DNA of 64,000 bases from Caldisericum exile_A. Its GTDB lineage: Bacteria > Caldisericota > Caldisericia > Caldisericales > Caldisericaceae. The DNA is taken from NCBI RefSeq assembly GCF_047785965.1, contig NZ_JBLOBF010000003.1, positions 62,001-126,000 on the forward strand, given 5' to 3'. Of this stretch, positions 16,469 through 24,335 are shown in pieces. The position numbers and the translations under genes were made by a program. Position 1 is the first letter of the stretch. The number at the start of each line of letters is the position of its first letter. Under the pieces are notes generated by a model. The model ran no database searches. It was not told where the DNA came from and worked only from the letters and a program-made list of their open reading frames with translations.

Positions 16469-17009
16469 AAAAGGCTTTACTCTTATAGAACTATTGACAG
16501 TAATAGTGGTGTTAATGATATTAATTGGAGTTTCGATGTCTATTATGCCTAACGTTTTAGTTGAAAAGAATCTTTACAACGCAGGAGTTCAAATACAGCA
16601 AAGCTTACTCTATGCTCAAAACAAGGCAATAACTTACAGTACTTCACAAAGTTCTGGGAATTTTGAAATTTATTTTTTCCCTCAATTGAATACTTATTAT
16701 GTAGAGAAAGATATAAATGCACGTTTTGATCCTAATACAAATTCAATAACAGGAAAAGTAGAGAAAATTGTTCTTCCTTCAAATATAAAAATAAAAAGGA
16801 TTTATTTAGCTAAATCTGATGATACTACAACCATTTTATCTCCGCCACTTACTTATGTTTCAATAGTATTTAATAATTTCGGGAATCCTAATTATTACAG
16901 TAAAGATAAAAATTATGGCATATTTCTTTCTAATAACAACGAGACCAAAATATTAGGCATCTACATTTCGAAATTGGGGAGCGTATCTATTGATTGGGTT
17001 AAAAGGTAG
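16440..17009 (+). CDS. Type IV prepilin-like protein (FimT/GspH-like), quartet 1
   Basis: A 189-residue prepilin: leader HRSKKG|FTLIELLTVIVVLMILIG with Glu5, followed by NAGVQIQQSLLYAQNKAITYS, the FimT/GspH-type helix continuation. It overlaps the 3' end of the PilX-like gene by 29 bases. ATG 16440 is used; the in-frame ATG at 16452 is also possible. Probable minor pilin. Confidence 0.82.
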   Translation: MILSMLHRSKKGFTLIELLTVIVVLMILIGVSMSIMPNVLVEKNLYNAGVQIQQSLLYAQNKAITYSTSQSSGNFEIYFFPQLNTYYVEKDINARFDPNTNSITGKVEKIVLPSNIKIKRIYLAKSDDTTTILSPPLTYVSIVFNNFGNPNYYSKDKNYGIFLSNNNETKILGIYISKLGSVSIDWVKR

Positions 17010-17018
17010 GTGAAAAAA

Positions 17019-17852
17019 ATGAATAAAAGGAGAAGGGGATTTACCATTATCGAAACTATGATCTCAATTGTTATTGTTACCTTTATTGTTGTTGCTGTGA
17101 CTACTGTTGCTATTTCTATGAATGTTTCAGAAAAAAGGAAAGAAAGCTTTCAAGAAGCTAAAGACATTGCTAACTATGTAATTGATTATATAAGGTCAAG
17201 AAACGTAACATATGACAACAATCTTGGCTTTGATGTAAATCTTTTTGGTAACGATGAAAATCATCCTTTACCTGGTCTTATTGATAATTATGGTAATCCT
17301 CTCTCGATTAATGTCAATCCAATAACACCAAACGGCAAATATAATGATAAACCTTCTGCATTTTATTTCTCGCTTCAAGGTTTCGTCTCTCTTGGTGAAA
17401 ATGGCTATATTATAGACTCGAATCCATCTTTAGAAGATGCAAACCTTTTTACTTCCTCCGGCAAATACTATGATAGAGTGACTTCTAATCCAATTGTTGT
17501 GAGGTTCCCTCTAAGTGCAACTATAAATGGAGCACCAAATCCAAACAAAATAAATTTCTTCAATCCAGGTTTAAACTATATACCAAAGATTTATGTGAAA
17601 GCCAACGCATTTACTGACGGAAGAAATCCAAACTATACACCATATTTTACAAATGATGGTTCTTTATTTTCTAAAACAACTGATTACAATGGTTTTAGAG
17701 TTTTAACAAAAGTTGTTGCAAGAAAACAAAAAGTAAACGATCCAGACCATGTCCAGTGGTTTGATGTAGAAGTAACTGTATATTGGATGGAAGGAAAATT
17801 AGAAAAGTCTTACCAGACAAAAACAAAACTTACTGTTTATGGAGGGAGCTAA
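17019..17852 (+). CDS. Type IV prepilin-like protein (PilV/GspI-like), quartet 2
   Basis: A 277-residue prepilin: leader KRRRG|FTIIETMISIVIVTFIVVAV with Glu5. The C-terminal VTVYWMEGKLEKSYQ matches the VYWMVG...KS end of the quartet-1 V protein, supporting paralogy. The start is ATG 17019 with AGGTAGGTG upstream; an in-frame GTG at 17010 is less likely. Confidence 0.83.
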   Translation: MNKRRRGFTIIETMISIVIVTFIVVAVTTVAISMNVSEKRKESFQEAKDIANYVIDYIRSRNVTYDNNLGFDVNLFGNDENHPLPGLIDNYGNPLSINVNPITPNGKYNDKPSAFYFSLQGFVSLGENGYIIDSNPSLEDANLFTSSGKYYDRVTSNPIVVRFPLSATINGAPNPNKINFFNPGLNYIPKIYVKANAFTDGRNPNYTPYFTNDGSLFSKTTDYNGFRVLTKVVARKQKVNDPDHVQWFDVEVTVYWMEGKLEKSYQTKTKLTVYGGS

Positions 17853-18544
17853 TGAGAAGAAGAGGATTCACCCTTATTGAGCTCATGGTGTCAATGGTTA
17901 TAATGCTTATTCTACTTTATATCGGTTTATCATCTTTTTCTTATATAAATGCCTTTGCAAGATATATTTCAGTAAATCAAAATATTCAGGAAAATATAGA
18001 TACATTTCTTTCTCAGCTTAAGAAAGAACTTATGCAAGCGTCAACTTTAGATGATGGAACTGGATTTTCTGGTGTTGATTTTCCTCAATACAATCCAAAT
18101 AGTGACTCCAAAAGAGATTTATCAGATATTGTAACGCCATATCCTCTTGACTCAGTTCATGATTATTACTCATTTCTTCCGAATGCTTCTCCAATTCTCC
18201 GGTTTTATATTCTGGATAGTTCTGGTGTGAAACATAGAATAACCTATACCTTAGGTGTTCCTACATCTAACGGAAATTATGCAGGAGTTCCCAAGAATTA
18301 TTGGCTAAGTAGAATTTACGAACCTTGCGAAGTACTATACTCTAACGAAATTTGGGACGGAACAAAATGGAGTGGAATAACATCTCAACCCATTACAGAA
18401 CAGGTGATAACTAATTTTGCCGTAATAAGACCAAGTTATTCACCTAAAGTTTTTCAAATAATTGTGGAAGCGTTTCTTAAGGACCCTACTTCAAGAGAAG
18501 GGAAAAGATTCATTAGAATGATACAAGTAACTTTAAAACAATAG
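17852..18544 (+). CDS. Type IV prepilin-like protein (PilW/GspJ-like), quartet 2
   Basis: A 230-residue prepilin beginning MRRRG|FTLIELMVSMVIMLILLYIG with Glu5. IDTFLSQLKKELMQAS after the transmembrane helix parallels the quartet-1 W protein. ATG 17852 shares one base with the previous stop and follows GGAGGGAG. A longer upstream in-frame reading (from 17783) lies inside the previous gene and is rejected. Confidence 0.84.
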   Translation: MRRRGFTLIELMVSMVIMLILLYIGLSSFSYINAFARYISVNQNIQENIDTFLSQLKKELMQASTLDDGTGFSGVDFPQYNPNSDSKRDLSDIVTPYPLDSVHDYYSFLPNASPILRFYILDSSGVKHRITYTLGVPTSNGNYAGVPKNYWLSRIYEPCEVLYSNEIWDGTKWSGITSQPITEQVITNFAVIRPSYSPKVFQIIVEAFLKDPTSREGKRFIRMIQVTLKQ

Positions 18545-18556
18545 GAGGTGAGTTAA

Positions 18557-20524
18557 ATGATTACAAGAAAAGGCTTTTCAATGATTTTTGCCGTGCTTAT
18601 GGGGGTCTTAATGATGATACCTGTTTTAATGTTATTCTCTTCAACTACTACCCGTAATTTTACAACTTCTGGAGAGGCAATATCTGATAGAGCACTTGTT
18701 GTTGCAGATTCTGCTGTTGAAAATATTCTTAATACCATTAATACGTTTAGTTTTCCATATAATGCCCCAGTGGTAAATGATAATGATCAACAAGAAGCTT
18801 TAATAAAAACAAGGGATTATGCGATAGCAGTAAGACTTTCTGAATTAAATGGTGGTGTGCCGAGTTTAGATGATCCGATCGGTTCTTACAATGCGATTAT
18901 TAACAATGTTTCTACTTATCTTTTTAAGGCGGATGATAATGTATGGTTTGCAGTTTGGGATCCTTTAAATAATAAGATTGCTTCTGTTGCATCTGTGGGA
19001 CCTGACGGTGATATCAAAAGTAGAACGATTAAGAATTTAACAACAGGCGATACATACAACAATATCAGTGAAATTGACCCGAATTACAAAAAAGATAATC
19101 TCTGGTTTGAAGTGGATACAAATACTCAATATTGGCCGGGAAATCCTGACAAATGGGTTATAGAAGCAACTGCATACAATCTTTCCAAACCTGAAATTTA
19201 TAGAAGTATTGAGACACATGCTGTTAGAGGTCAGTTGGGAATTAGTACTAGCACAATAACGCAGCAACTTGCAAACGGGAATTGGTATAGAAGGAAAACT
19301 GACGCAGATTCCACAACTGTTTATTACAGTGATTTTTCTGGTTTATATCATACAAAAGTATATTTTGGAAAATATGAGGTGACGAAGGGAATAATAAGAT
19401 CTGATAGTAATCTTTATATGGGAGGATGGGCACAAGATCCGGTGTATGCATCGGGAACAGTTTACGATCAGGCAATAGATGCTAATTGGGCACGTACTGG
19501 AAGATTTGGTCCTGATCAGAAAAATCTTTCCTGGGCTTACAATTCTGGATATGCAAAAAATGGATATCCACAAGCTCAATGGCCCAATGGAGATTTGGCA
19601 TTAAAAGGTTCAACTCCTGTTAGGAATCCTTCTGATCCAAATGGCGGAATGCAAGATAAAGCACTGCCTGATTACTACATAAATGGTAACGCAACTATAG
19701 TTTTTGTTGTTGAAAATAATGCAGGTAAGGTCATTATTAATGGCACTAAGAAAGATTTACCTCCAAATGGCGTAATTTATGTTGAAGGAAATGCAACAGT
19801 TTCGGGAACAATTAAAGGAAGAGTAACCGTGGGTTCAGGCGGGAACATTTATATAGGCGGGAATATTTTATATAATACTCCACCTCGTACCGATAAAAAT
19901 ATGCCGGTGAACGGTAGTCCAGATGCTTTGGGGCTTGTTGCATACAATAATATTTATATTCCATACTCAACATTCAAGAATTATCCCCAGCTTGAGGTAG
20001 ATGCTGCAATGATGGCTGTTCATGGTTCATTTGGTGTAACCGATGACTATCCTTGGAGACCAATGGATATCTCTGGAAAATATTTAGCAAAGTGGTATGG
20101 TGCACAAGCTGAGTGGAGCACTGATAATGCGCCGTGTTTGGTAAATGGAGATTATGTTAAGGGTTATGAAATCCAACAAACTTATTATGATTACAATCTT
20201 TTTGATTTTGGTGCGCCTCCATTTTATCCAGCGACGAATTCAAGAACTGATGTTCAATGGGAAGTTAAATATGAAGTTGTAACTGATCCTTCTATAAATA
20301 ATTATTTAAGATCGCTAACAAAAGATAAACTGATTCAGATCAGTCCAACTGATCCTGATTATGATCCTAACTATCCTTACAAATATACTTACAATGGGGT
20401 CACGTATTACTATGGAACGGTATTCAATATCTCTACAGTTTACACTGCTCAGGCTGGTTTTAACAAAACACCAATGTATAGAATTGTGTGGAAGGAAAAT
20501 ATTGCAAATAAAGTCAAGCCATAA
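18557..20524 (+). CDS. Large PilX/GspK-like minor pilin, quartet 2
   Basis: A 655-residue protein beginning MITRKG|FSMIFAVLMGVLMMIPVLML, without Glu5, followed by the amphipathic stretch SDRALVVADSAVENIL typical of PilX-like proteins. A long soluble region includes short strand repeats with N-G/G-N turns (YINGNATIVFV, VIINGTK, IYVEGNATVSG, IYIGGNILY), weaker than in the quartet-1 X protein. AGGAGGTGAG precedes the ATG. Its size suggests an exposed tip or adhesive domain. Confidence 0.8.
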   Translation: MITRKGFSMIFAVLMGVLMMIPVLMLFSSTTTRNFTTSGEAISDRALVVADSAVENILNTINTFSFPYNAPVVNDNDQQEALIKTRDYAIAVRLSELNGGVPSLDDPIGSYNAIINNVSTYLFKADDNVWFAVWDPLNNKIASVASVGPDGDIKSRTIKNLTTGDTYNNISEIDPNYKKDNLWFEVDTNTQYWPGNPDKWVIEATAYNLSKPEIYRSIETHAVRGQLGISTSTITQQLANGNWYRRKTDADSTTVYYSDFSGLYHTKVYFGKYEVTKGIIRSDSNLYMGGWAQDPVYASGTVYDQAIDANWARTGRFGPDQKNLSWAYNSGYAKNGYPQAQWPNGDLALKGSTPVRNPSDPNGGMQDKALPDYYINGNATIVFVVENNAGKVIINGTKKDLPPNGVIYVEGNATVSGTIKGRVTVGSGGNIYIGGNILYNTPPRTDKNMPVNGSPDALGLVAYNNIYIPYSTFKNYPQLEVDAAMMAVHGSFGVTDDYPWRPMDISGKYLAKWYGAQAEWSTDNAPCLVNGDYVKGYEIQQTYYDYNLFDFGAPPFYPATNSRTDVQWEVKYEVVTDPSINNYLRSLTKDKLIQISPTDPDYDPNYPYKYTYNGVTYYYGTVFNISTVYTAQAGFNKTPMYRIVWKENIANKVKP

Positions 20525-20525
20525 T

Positions 20526-21092
20526 ATGGATATCAAAAAGCGGATTAGATTTGGTTTTTCTTTAATTGAGTTATTAGTTGTAATAGTAATTGCTTTAATT
20601 ATACTGGGAATTTCTTTACCTTACTTAAATAGTTTTATGTTGAGTAGAGAGCTTGAGGAGGTTTCGTGGCAAATGGTCCAAGATTTAAGATTAGTTAAGG
20701 AGTCGGCTATTTTATACCAGCAAGATCTGCGAATCTATTTTTGTACAGAACCGGCCTCCTCAAGGACTTTTTATATGTTTGAAACATTTCAAAAAGACCC
20801 ACTTAATATAGTCCACTATACACCTTACGATATGCCCGATGGTATACACTTTGTAAAAAGAGAACTTAAGTATAATTTCAAGTTTACTGCACATAAGCCT
20901 TTTAAACCATTTGGTTGGATAAACGGAAAGGAATACTATTATCTTGAGTTTTATTGCGGGAAAGATAACCATTTTAGAGGACAGCCAAACAGTTTTGATA
21001 CTATTGAAATACAAAATGCATTGGGCACAAAGAAATACTATGTAATTGTAGATATTGCGGGAAGAATTAAAATGAGCGGTGGCAAAAACTAA
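20526..21092 (+). CDS. Type IV prepilin-like protein (FimT/GspH-like), quartet 2
   Basis: A 188-residue prepilin: leader KKRIRFG|FSLIELLVVIVIALIILGISLP with Glu5, then SWQMVQDLRLVKESAILYQQDLRIYF, the FimT/GspH-type pattern. The start is ATG 20526, one base after the previous stop; no clear Shine-Dalgarno sequence, so translational coupling is likely. It ends the first pilin cluster, overlapping the convergent rdgB stop by four bases. Confidence 0.83.
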   Translation: MDIKKRIRFGFSLIELLVVIVIALIILGISLPYLNSFMLSRELEEVSWQMVQDLRLVKESAILYQQDLRIYFCTEPASSRTFYMFETFQKDPLNIVHYTPYDMPDGIHFVKRELKYNFKFTAHKPFKPFGWINGKEYYYLEFYCGKDNHFRGQPNSFDTIEIQNALGTKKYYVIVDIAGRIKMSGGKN

Positions 21093-21250
21093 TTTTGTTG
21101 TTCCTGGCTCTTATCTATTTTTATTTCAACAGTTTTAATCTCGGGAATGTCTTTAAGGGTAGAAAGTAGTGCCAGAATGACTTTCTCAAAAACTGAATAA
21201 ACATATTTGTTTGCTGGAAGGCGTTTACCATTTACTTTTATTTCAATCAT
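21089..21250 (-). other. Possible internally initiated small protein in the rdgB tail
   Basis: In-frame ATG at 21250, preceded by AGGAGGAGAC, would give a 53-residue product (starting MIEIKVNGKRLPANKYVYSV, then a hydrophobic helix and EIKTVEIKID). The segment lies just beyond the normal RdgB fold and reads as a compact small domain. Whether it is made alone, as a fusion, or both is not decidable from sequence. Confidence 0.4.
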
Positions 21251-21847
21251 GTCTCCTCCTAATAAGTTGTTCTCAATGTAATCTCTAACTTGAGCTAAGG
21301 CTTTTGCCCTATGGCTTATCTTATTTTTTATTTCTGTGCCTAATTGAGAGAAACTTTTATCAAATCCGTTAGGTTTAAAGATTGGATCGTATCCAAAGCC
21401 TGAGTTCCCATAGCGAATTTCTTTTAAGATTTCTCCCTCAACGACACCTTCAAAACTTACAAATTTATCTTCGTCTGGATTGTAGAGTACACTTACACAC
21501 CTGAAGCGTGCTTTTCGGTTGTCTTTATCTTTAAGAAGGTCAAGAATGTTTTTCATTTTTTCCTCAAATGGAATATCTTTACCAAGATATCTTGAAGAAA
21601 AAACTCCAGGAAGTCCATTCAATGAATCAATTTCAAGACCAGAATCATCTGCAAGTGTTATAAGTTTGTATTTTGTCCCGTAGGTCTTTGCCTTTATAAG
21701 AGCATTTTCAAGGTATGTTGAGCCCGTTTCTTCAACATCAGGAGCATTTTCTGGAAGAGAAATTAATTTGACAGGTATTTCCCCAAGAATTTCTTGAATC
21801 TCTTTAAGTTTTCCTTTGTTTTTTGTTGCTACAAGAATTTTTAGCAT
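21089..21847 (-). CDS. rdgB: dITP/XTP pyrophosphatase (RdgB/HAM1) with C-terminal tail
   Basis: A 252-residue cytoplasmic house-cleaning enzyme that hydrolyses non-canonical purine nucleoside triphosphates to monophosphates. Motifs: ILVATKNKGKLKEI at the N-terminus, ETGSTYLENALIKA, LADDSGLEIDSLNGLPGVFSSRY and GNSGFGYDPIF, ending with ISHRAKALAQVRDYI near residue 195. Normal family length is about 195-200, so residues 200-252 are extra. The codons just before Met200 contain AGGAGGAG at Shine-Dalgarno distance, so the tail may be translated separately. Confidence 0.93.
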   Translation of the reverse strand: MLKILVATKNKGKLKEIQEILGEIPVKLISLPENAPDVEETGSTYLENALIKAKTYGTKYKLITLADDSGLEIDSLNGLPGVFSSRYLGKDIPFEEKMKNILDLLKDKDNRKARFRCVSVLYNPDEDKFVSFEGVVEGEILKEIRYGNSGFGYDPIFKPNGFDKSFSQLGTEIKNKISHRAKALAQVRDYIENNLLGGDMIEIKVNGKRLPANKYVYSVFEKVILALLSTLKDIPEIKTVEIKIDKSQEQQN

Positions 21848-21876
21848 CGCTTAATTATAACTAAACTTTTCAAAAT

Positions 21877-21910
21877 AAAAAACGGGTCAGGCGGAGGGAT
21901 ACCTGACCCG
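21877..21910 (-). terminator. Strong intrinsic terminator downstream of tRNA-Ser
   Basis: Minus strand: perfect 9-bp stem CGGGTCAGG/CCTGACCCG with loop TATCCCTCCG, then six T residues, A and four more T. It lies 110 bases beyond the tRNA-Ser 3' end. Confidence 0.93.
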
Positions 21911-22020
21911 AGGAGGTGTGCATCTTTTGGACAGGCAAGGGGGAACGCCTGTCTCTGATTTTATTACGGAGGAGAGGGGGAAGCTCCTCCGTTGACCAAA
22001 AAGGATTTTTGGAGGGAGTC
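21877..22020 (-). ncRNA. Candidate small RNA trailing tRNA-Ser, with C-rich hairpin loops
   Basis: Directly after the tRNA CCA on the minus strand come four hairpins: 22012-21996 (CCAAAAA/TTTTTGG), 21992-21966 (ACGGAGGAG/CTCCTCCGT, loop CTTCCCCCT), 21953-21930 (GACAGGC/GCCTGTC, loop GTTCCCCCTT) and the terminator hairpin 21910-21883 (loop TATCCCTCCG). The linker contains CACCTCCTCG. C-rich loops of this kind base-pair with Shine-Dalgarno sequences in known small RNAs such as the UCCC-motif family of staphylococci. The one visible promoter is that of the tRNA, so release would need tRNA 3' processing. The function is inferred. Confidence 0.6.
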
Positions 22021-22114
22021 TGGCGGAGAGAGCGGGATTCGAACCCGCGGAGGGGTTTTAGGCCCCTCACTCGCTTAGCAGGCGAGTGCCTTCAGCCTAC
22101 TCGGCCATCTCTCC
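22021..22114 (-). tRNA. tRNA-Ser (anticodon GCT)
   Basis: A 94-base type II tRNA. Acceptor stem GGAGAGA/TCTCTCC, discriminator G and encoded CCA. Anticodon stem CTCGC/GCGAG with loop CTGCTAA gives GCT, reading AGC and AGU. The long variable arm (GAGGGGCC...CCCCTC) is typical of serine, and the T-arm carries GGTTCGAATCC. Confidence 0.96.
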
Positions 22115-22125
22115 AAACCGCAATT

Positions 22126-22154
22126 ATTATACCCTACTTTACCAATTTTTGCAA
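22126..22154 (-). promoter_or_regulatory. Promoter of tRNA-Ser and the trailing RNA
   Basis: Minus strand: TTGCAA (22154-22149), 17-base spacer, TATAAT (22131-22126), then about 11 bases to the tRNA 5' end. A near-consensus promoter at optimal spacing. Confidence 0.85.
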
Positions 22155-22233
22155 GTAATAAATAGAACATGTCATTTTAAAGAAGTAAAATTAAACTCCA
22201 AATACTCTTAGAGGAAAATTATCAAATTATTTT

Positions 22234-23586
22234 CTAAAAATCAACTCCGGGTATTTTTGCTCTAATGTTTGCAAGATCTGGTTTTTTCTCAACTTCCTTT
22301 GCAAAATTTTCTTCTCTCAATAAATTCTTGTATTTTGGATCTTGGAATGAATAAGTAAAATTCGTATGTACATCATACCGCCCTTCCATAATAGCTACAG
22401 TATCCTCTGTCATTACAAGCTCCTCATCAGTTGGAATTACAAAAACTCTTACTTTAGAGCCCTCTCCTGTAATATCAGTTTCTGCGTTTCTTGTAAGGGA
22501 AAGATTATTTTTCTTCTTGTCAATAACAACGCCAAAATTTTCAAGACCTATAAGTGCCTTTTCGCGGAAGATAGGACCCATTTCGCCAACGCCTGCAGTA
22601 AAAACAATTGCATCAACTCTACCTAAAACTCCCATATATGCAGAAATATATTTTTTTAGCCTGTAAGTTTCAATATCTATTGCAAGTTGTGCAAGAGGAT
22701 CGCCTTGTTCTGCTGCAATTTTAATATCTCGTCTATCGGTATATTTTCCATTTGTGATTCCAAAGACTCCGCTCTTTTTATTTAAAATGTCGTTCATTTC
22801 TTTGGAAGACAATCCCAACTTATCCATCATGTAAAGATCAATTGCAGCGTCGTGATCACCTGCACGCGTTCCCATAACAAGTCCTTCAAGAGGTGTGAAG
22901 CCCATGCTTGTATCAACAGAAATACCATTTTTAACTGCATCAATACTTGCACCATTTCCAAGATGAGCAATTACAACATTGGTTTCAAATGGATTTTTTC
23001 CTAAAAGCACTGCTGCTCTTTTTGCAACGTAAAGAAAAGAAGTTCCATGGAAACCATACCTTCTTATGTGATACTTTTCGTACCACTCTCTTGGAAGTGC
23101 ATAAATAAAGGCATGCTCTGGCATTGTTTGATGCCATGCAGTGTCCATAATTGCAACGTGTGGGACATCTGGAAGGACCTTCATAGCTGCTTTGATACCT
23201 AAGATATTTGGTGGATTGTGAAGGGGAGCAAGATCTTGAAGTTCTTCAAAGGTTCTTAATGCTTCGTCAGTAATTAGAACAGATTTATTAAACTTCTCTC
23301 CTCCGTGTACAACTCTATGTCCTACTGCTTTTACTTCTTTTACATCTTTTATAACTCCAAGTTCTTGATCTACAAGTGTCTTTAAAATTAATTCGATTGC
23401 CTCTTTATGCGTGGGGCATTCACTTGCAATTTTTACAGTTTCTCTTCCTGGCACTTCATGTTTGATAAAAGACCCACCAATTGTAACTCGCTCAACAATT
23501 CCTTTGGCTAAAATTCTTTTCTCGCTCCATCGATAAAGTTGGTATTTTACTGAAGAGCTACCACAGTTTAGTGTTAAAATATCCAT
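22234..23586 (-). CDS. ackA: Acetate kinase
   Basis: A 450-residue ASKHA-fold kinase that makes ATP and acetate from acetyl phosphate. Signatures: LTLNCGSSSVKYQLY at the N-terminus, AVGHRVVHGGEKF, MDTAWHQTMPEHAFIYALP, RRYGFHGTSFLYV, IAHLGNGASIDAV and TRAGDHDAAI (usually TRSGDxDP). The family norm is about 400 residues, so the last ~45 (from ATMEGRYDVHTNFTYSF onward) form a C-terminal extension. Directly behind rex with no gap, which fits redox control of fermentative ATP formation. No pta gene is in the window. Confidence 0.95.
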   Translation of the reverse strand: MDILTLNCGSSSVKYQLYRWSEKRILAKGIVERVTIGGSFIKHEVPGRETVKIASECPTHKEAIELILKTLVDQELGVIKDVKEVKAVGHRVVHGGEKFNKSVLITDEALRTFEELQDLAPLHNPPNILGIKAAMKVLPDVPHVAIMDTAWHQTMPEHAFIYALPREWYEKYHIRRYGFHGTSFLYVAKRAAVLLGKNPFETNVVIAHLGNGASIDAVKNGISVDTSMGFTPLEGLVMGTRAGDHDAAIDLYMMDKLGLSSKEMNDILNKKSGVFGITNGKYTDRRDIKIAAEQGDPLAQLAIDIETYRLKKYISAYMGVLGRVDAIVFTAGVGEMGPIFREKALIGLENFGVVIDKKKNNLSLTRNAETDITGEGSKVRVFVIPTDEELVMTEDTVAIMEGRYDVHTNFTYSFQDPKYKNLLREENFAKEVEKKPDLANIRAKIPGVDF

Positions 23587-24219
23587 CTATTCCTCCCATT
23601 TATTTTTAATTAGATATGAAATTATATACAATTTCTGAGTGAGGTCAACATCAAGGACGACAATTTTTCTTCGAGTTTTAAGATTTAATGTGACCGGAAC
23701 GAAATTTAAAATTCCTTTAATTTTACTCTTCACTATAACTTCTTCTACATCAGAAACTGCTTCAACTGGAACAGCAACTATTGCTATCTCTATGCCTTCT
23801 TTTTCTGTTATTTCAGAGAATTTTTCTACATGATACACAGGAACACCGTTTATTTTTTTGTTAATTTTCTCTGGGTCAATATCAAACATGGCTTTAACAT
23901 CGTAGCCAACTTCTTTAAACCCTCTGTATTTGGACAAGGCTGTACCTAAAGAACCAGCTCCAATAATTGCAACATTCCATTTTCTTTTAGTTTTTAAAAT
24001 TTTCTCAAGCTTCTTTAAAAGATTTTCAACATCGTAACCTTCGCCAGTTTTTCCGAATTTCCCAAAATATGACAAATCCTTTCTAACTTGCTCTGGTGTA
24101 GTTCTTGTATGTTGAGCCATTTCAAATGAAGATATTTTTTTTATACCCTGTTCTTTAAGGTGTCTTAAGCACCTTACATAAATTGCCAATCTTTCAATTG
24201 TTGCGAATGGTATTTCCAT
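23587..24219 (-). CDS. rex: Redox-sensing transcriptional repressor Rex
   Basis: A 210-residue NADH/NAD+-responsive repressor. N-terminal winged helix (ATIERLAIYVRCLRHL; TTPEQVRKDLSYFGKFGKTGEGYDV) to about residue 75, then a Rossmann domain with GAGSLG at 87-92 and FDIDPEKI. When NADH is low, Rex represses fermentation genes. Co-transcribed with ackA, with a Rex-like site in its own upstream region. GGAGG lies close to the start. Confidence 0.96.
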   Translation of the reverse strand: MEIPFATIERLAIYVRCLRHLKEQGIKKISSFEMAQHTRTTPEQVRKDLSYFGKFGKTGEGYDVENLLKKLEKILKTKRKWNVAIIGAGSLGTALSKYRGFKEVGYDVKAMFDIDPEKINKKINGVPVYHVEKFSEITEKEGIEIAIVAVPVEAVSDVEEVIVKSKIKGILNFVPVTLNLKTRRKIVVLDVDLTQKLYIISYLIKNKWEE

Positions 24220-24248
24220 TTGTACCTCCTTACATTATTTTTTTCACA

Positions 24249-24266
24249 ATTGTAAAGTTTCACAAT
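24249..24266. promoter_or_regulatory. Putative Rex operator upstream of rex-ackA
   Basis: On the minus strand the near-palindrome ATTGTGAAA/CTTTACAAT, with a second TTGTGAA half site overlapping it downstream. Half sites match the TTGTGAA of Rex boxes, but the spacing is two bases shorter than the usual 18-bp operator. It lies between rex (minus) and mnmA (plus). Confidence 0.5.
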
Positions 24267-24335
24267 TTATTTTAATAAAAGTTTTTAAAAATCAAAATGT
24301 TTTGAATTTTTGTGAAAAGATTATAAAATTGAGAT

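Noticed and set aside
21877..22020. Plus-strand reading as a CsrA-binding RNA with GGA loops
   Set aside because: Loops on the plus strand do contain GGA, but the promoter and the T-run terminator are on the minus strand.
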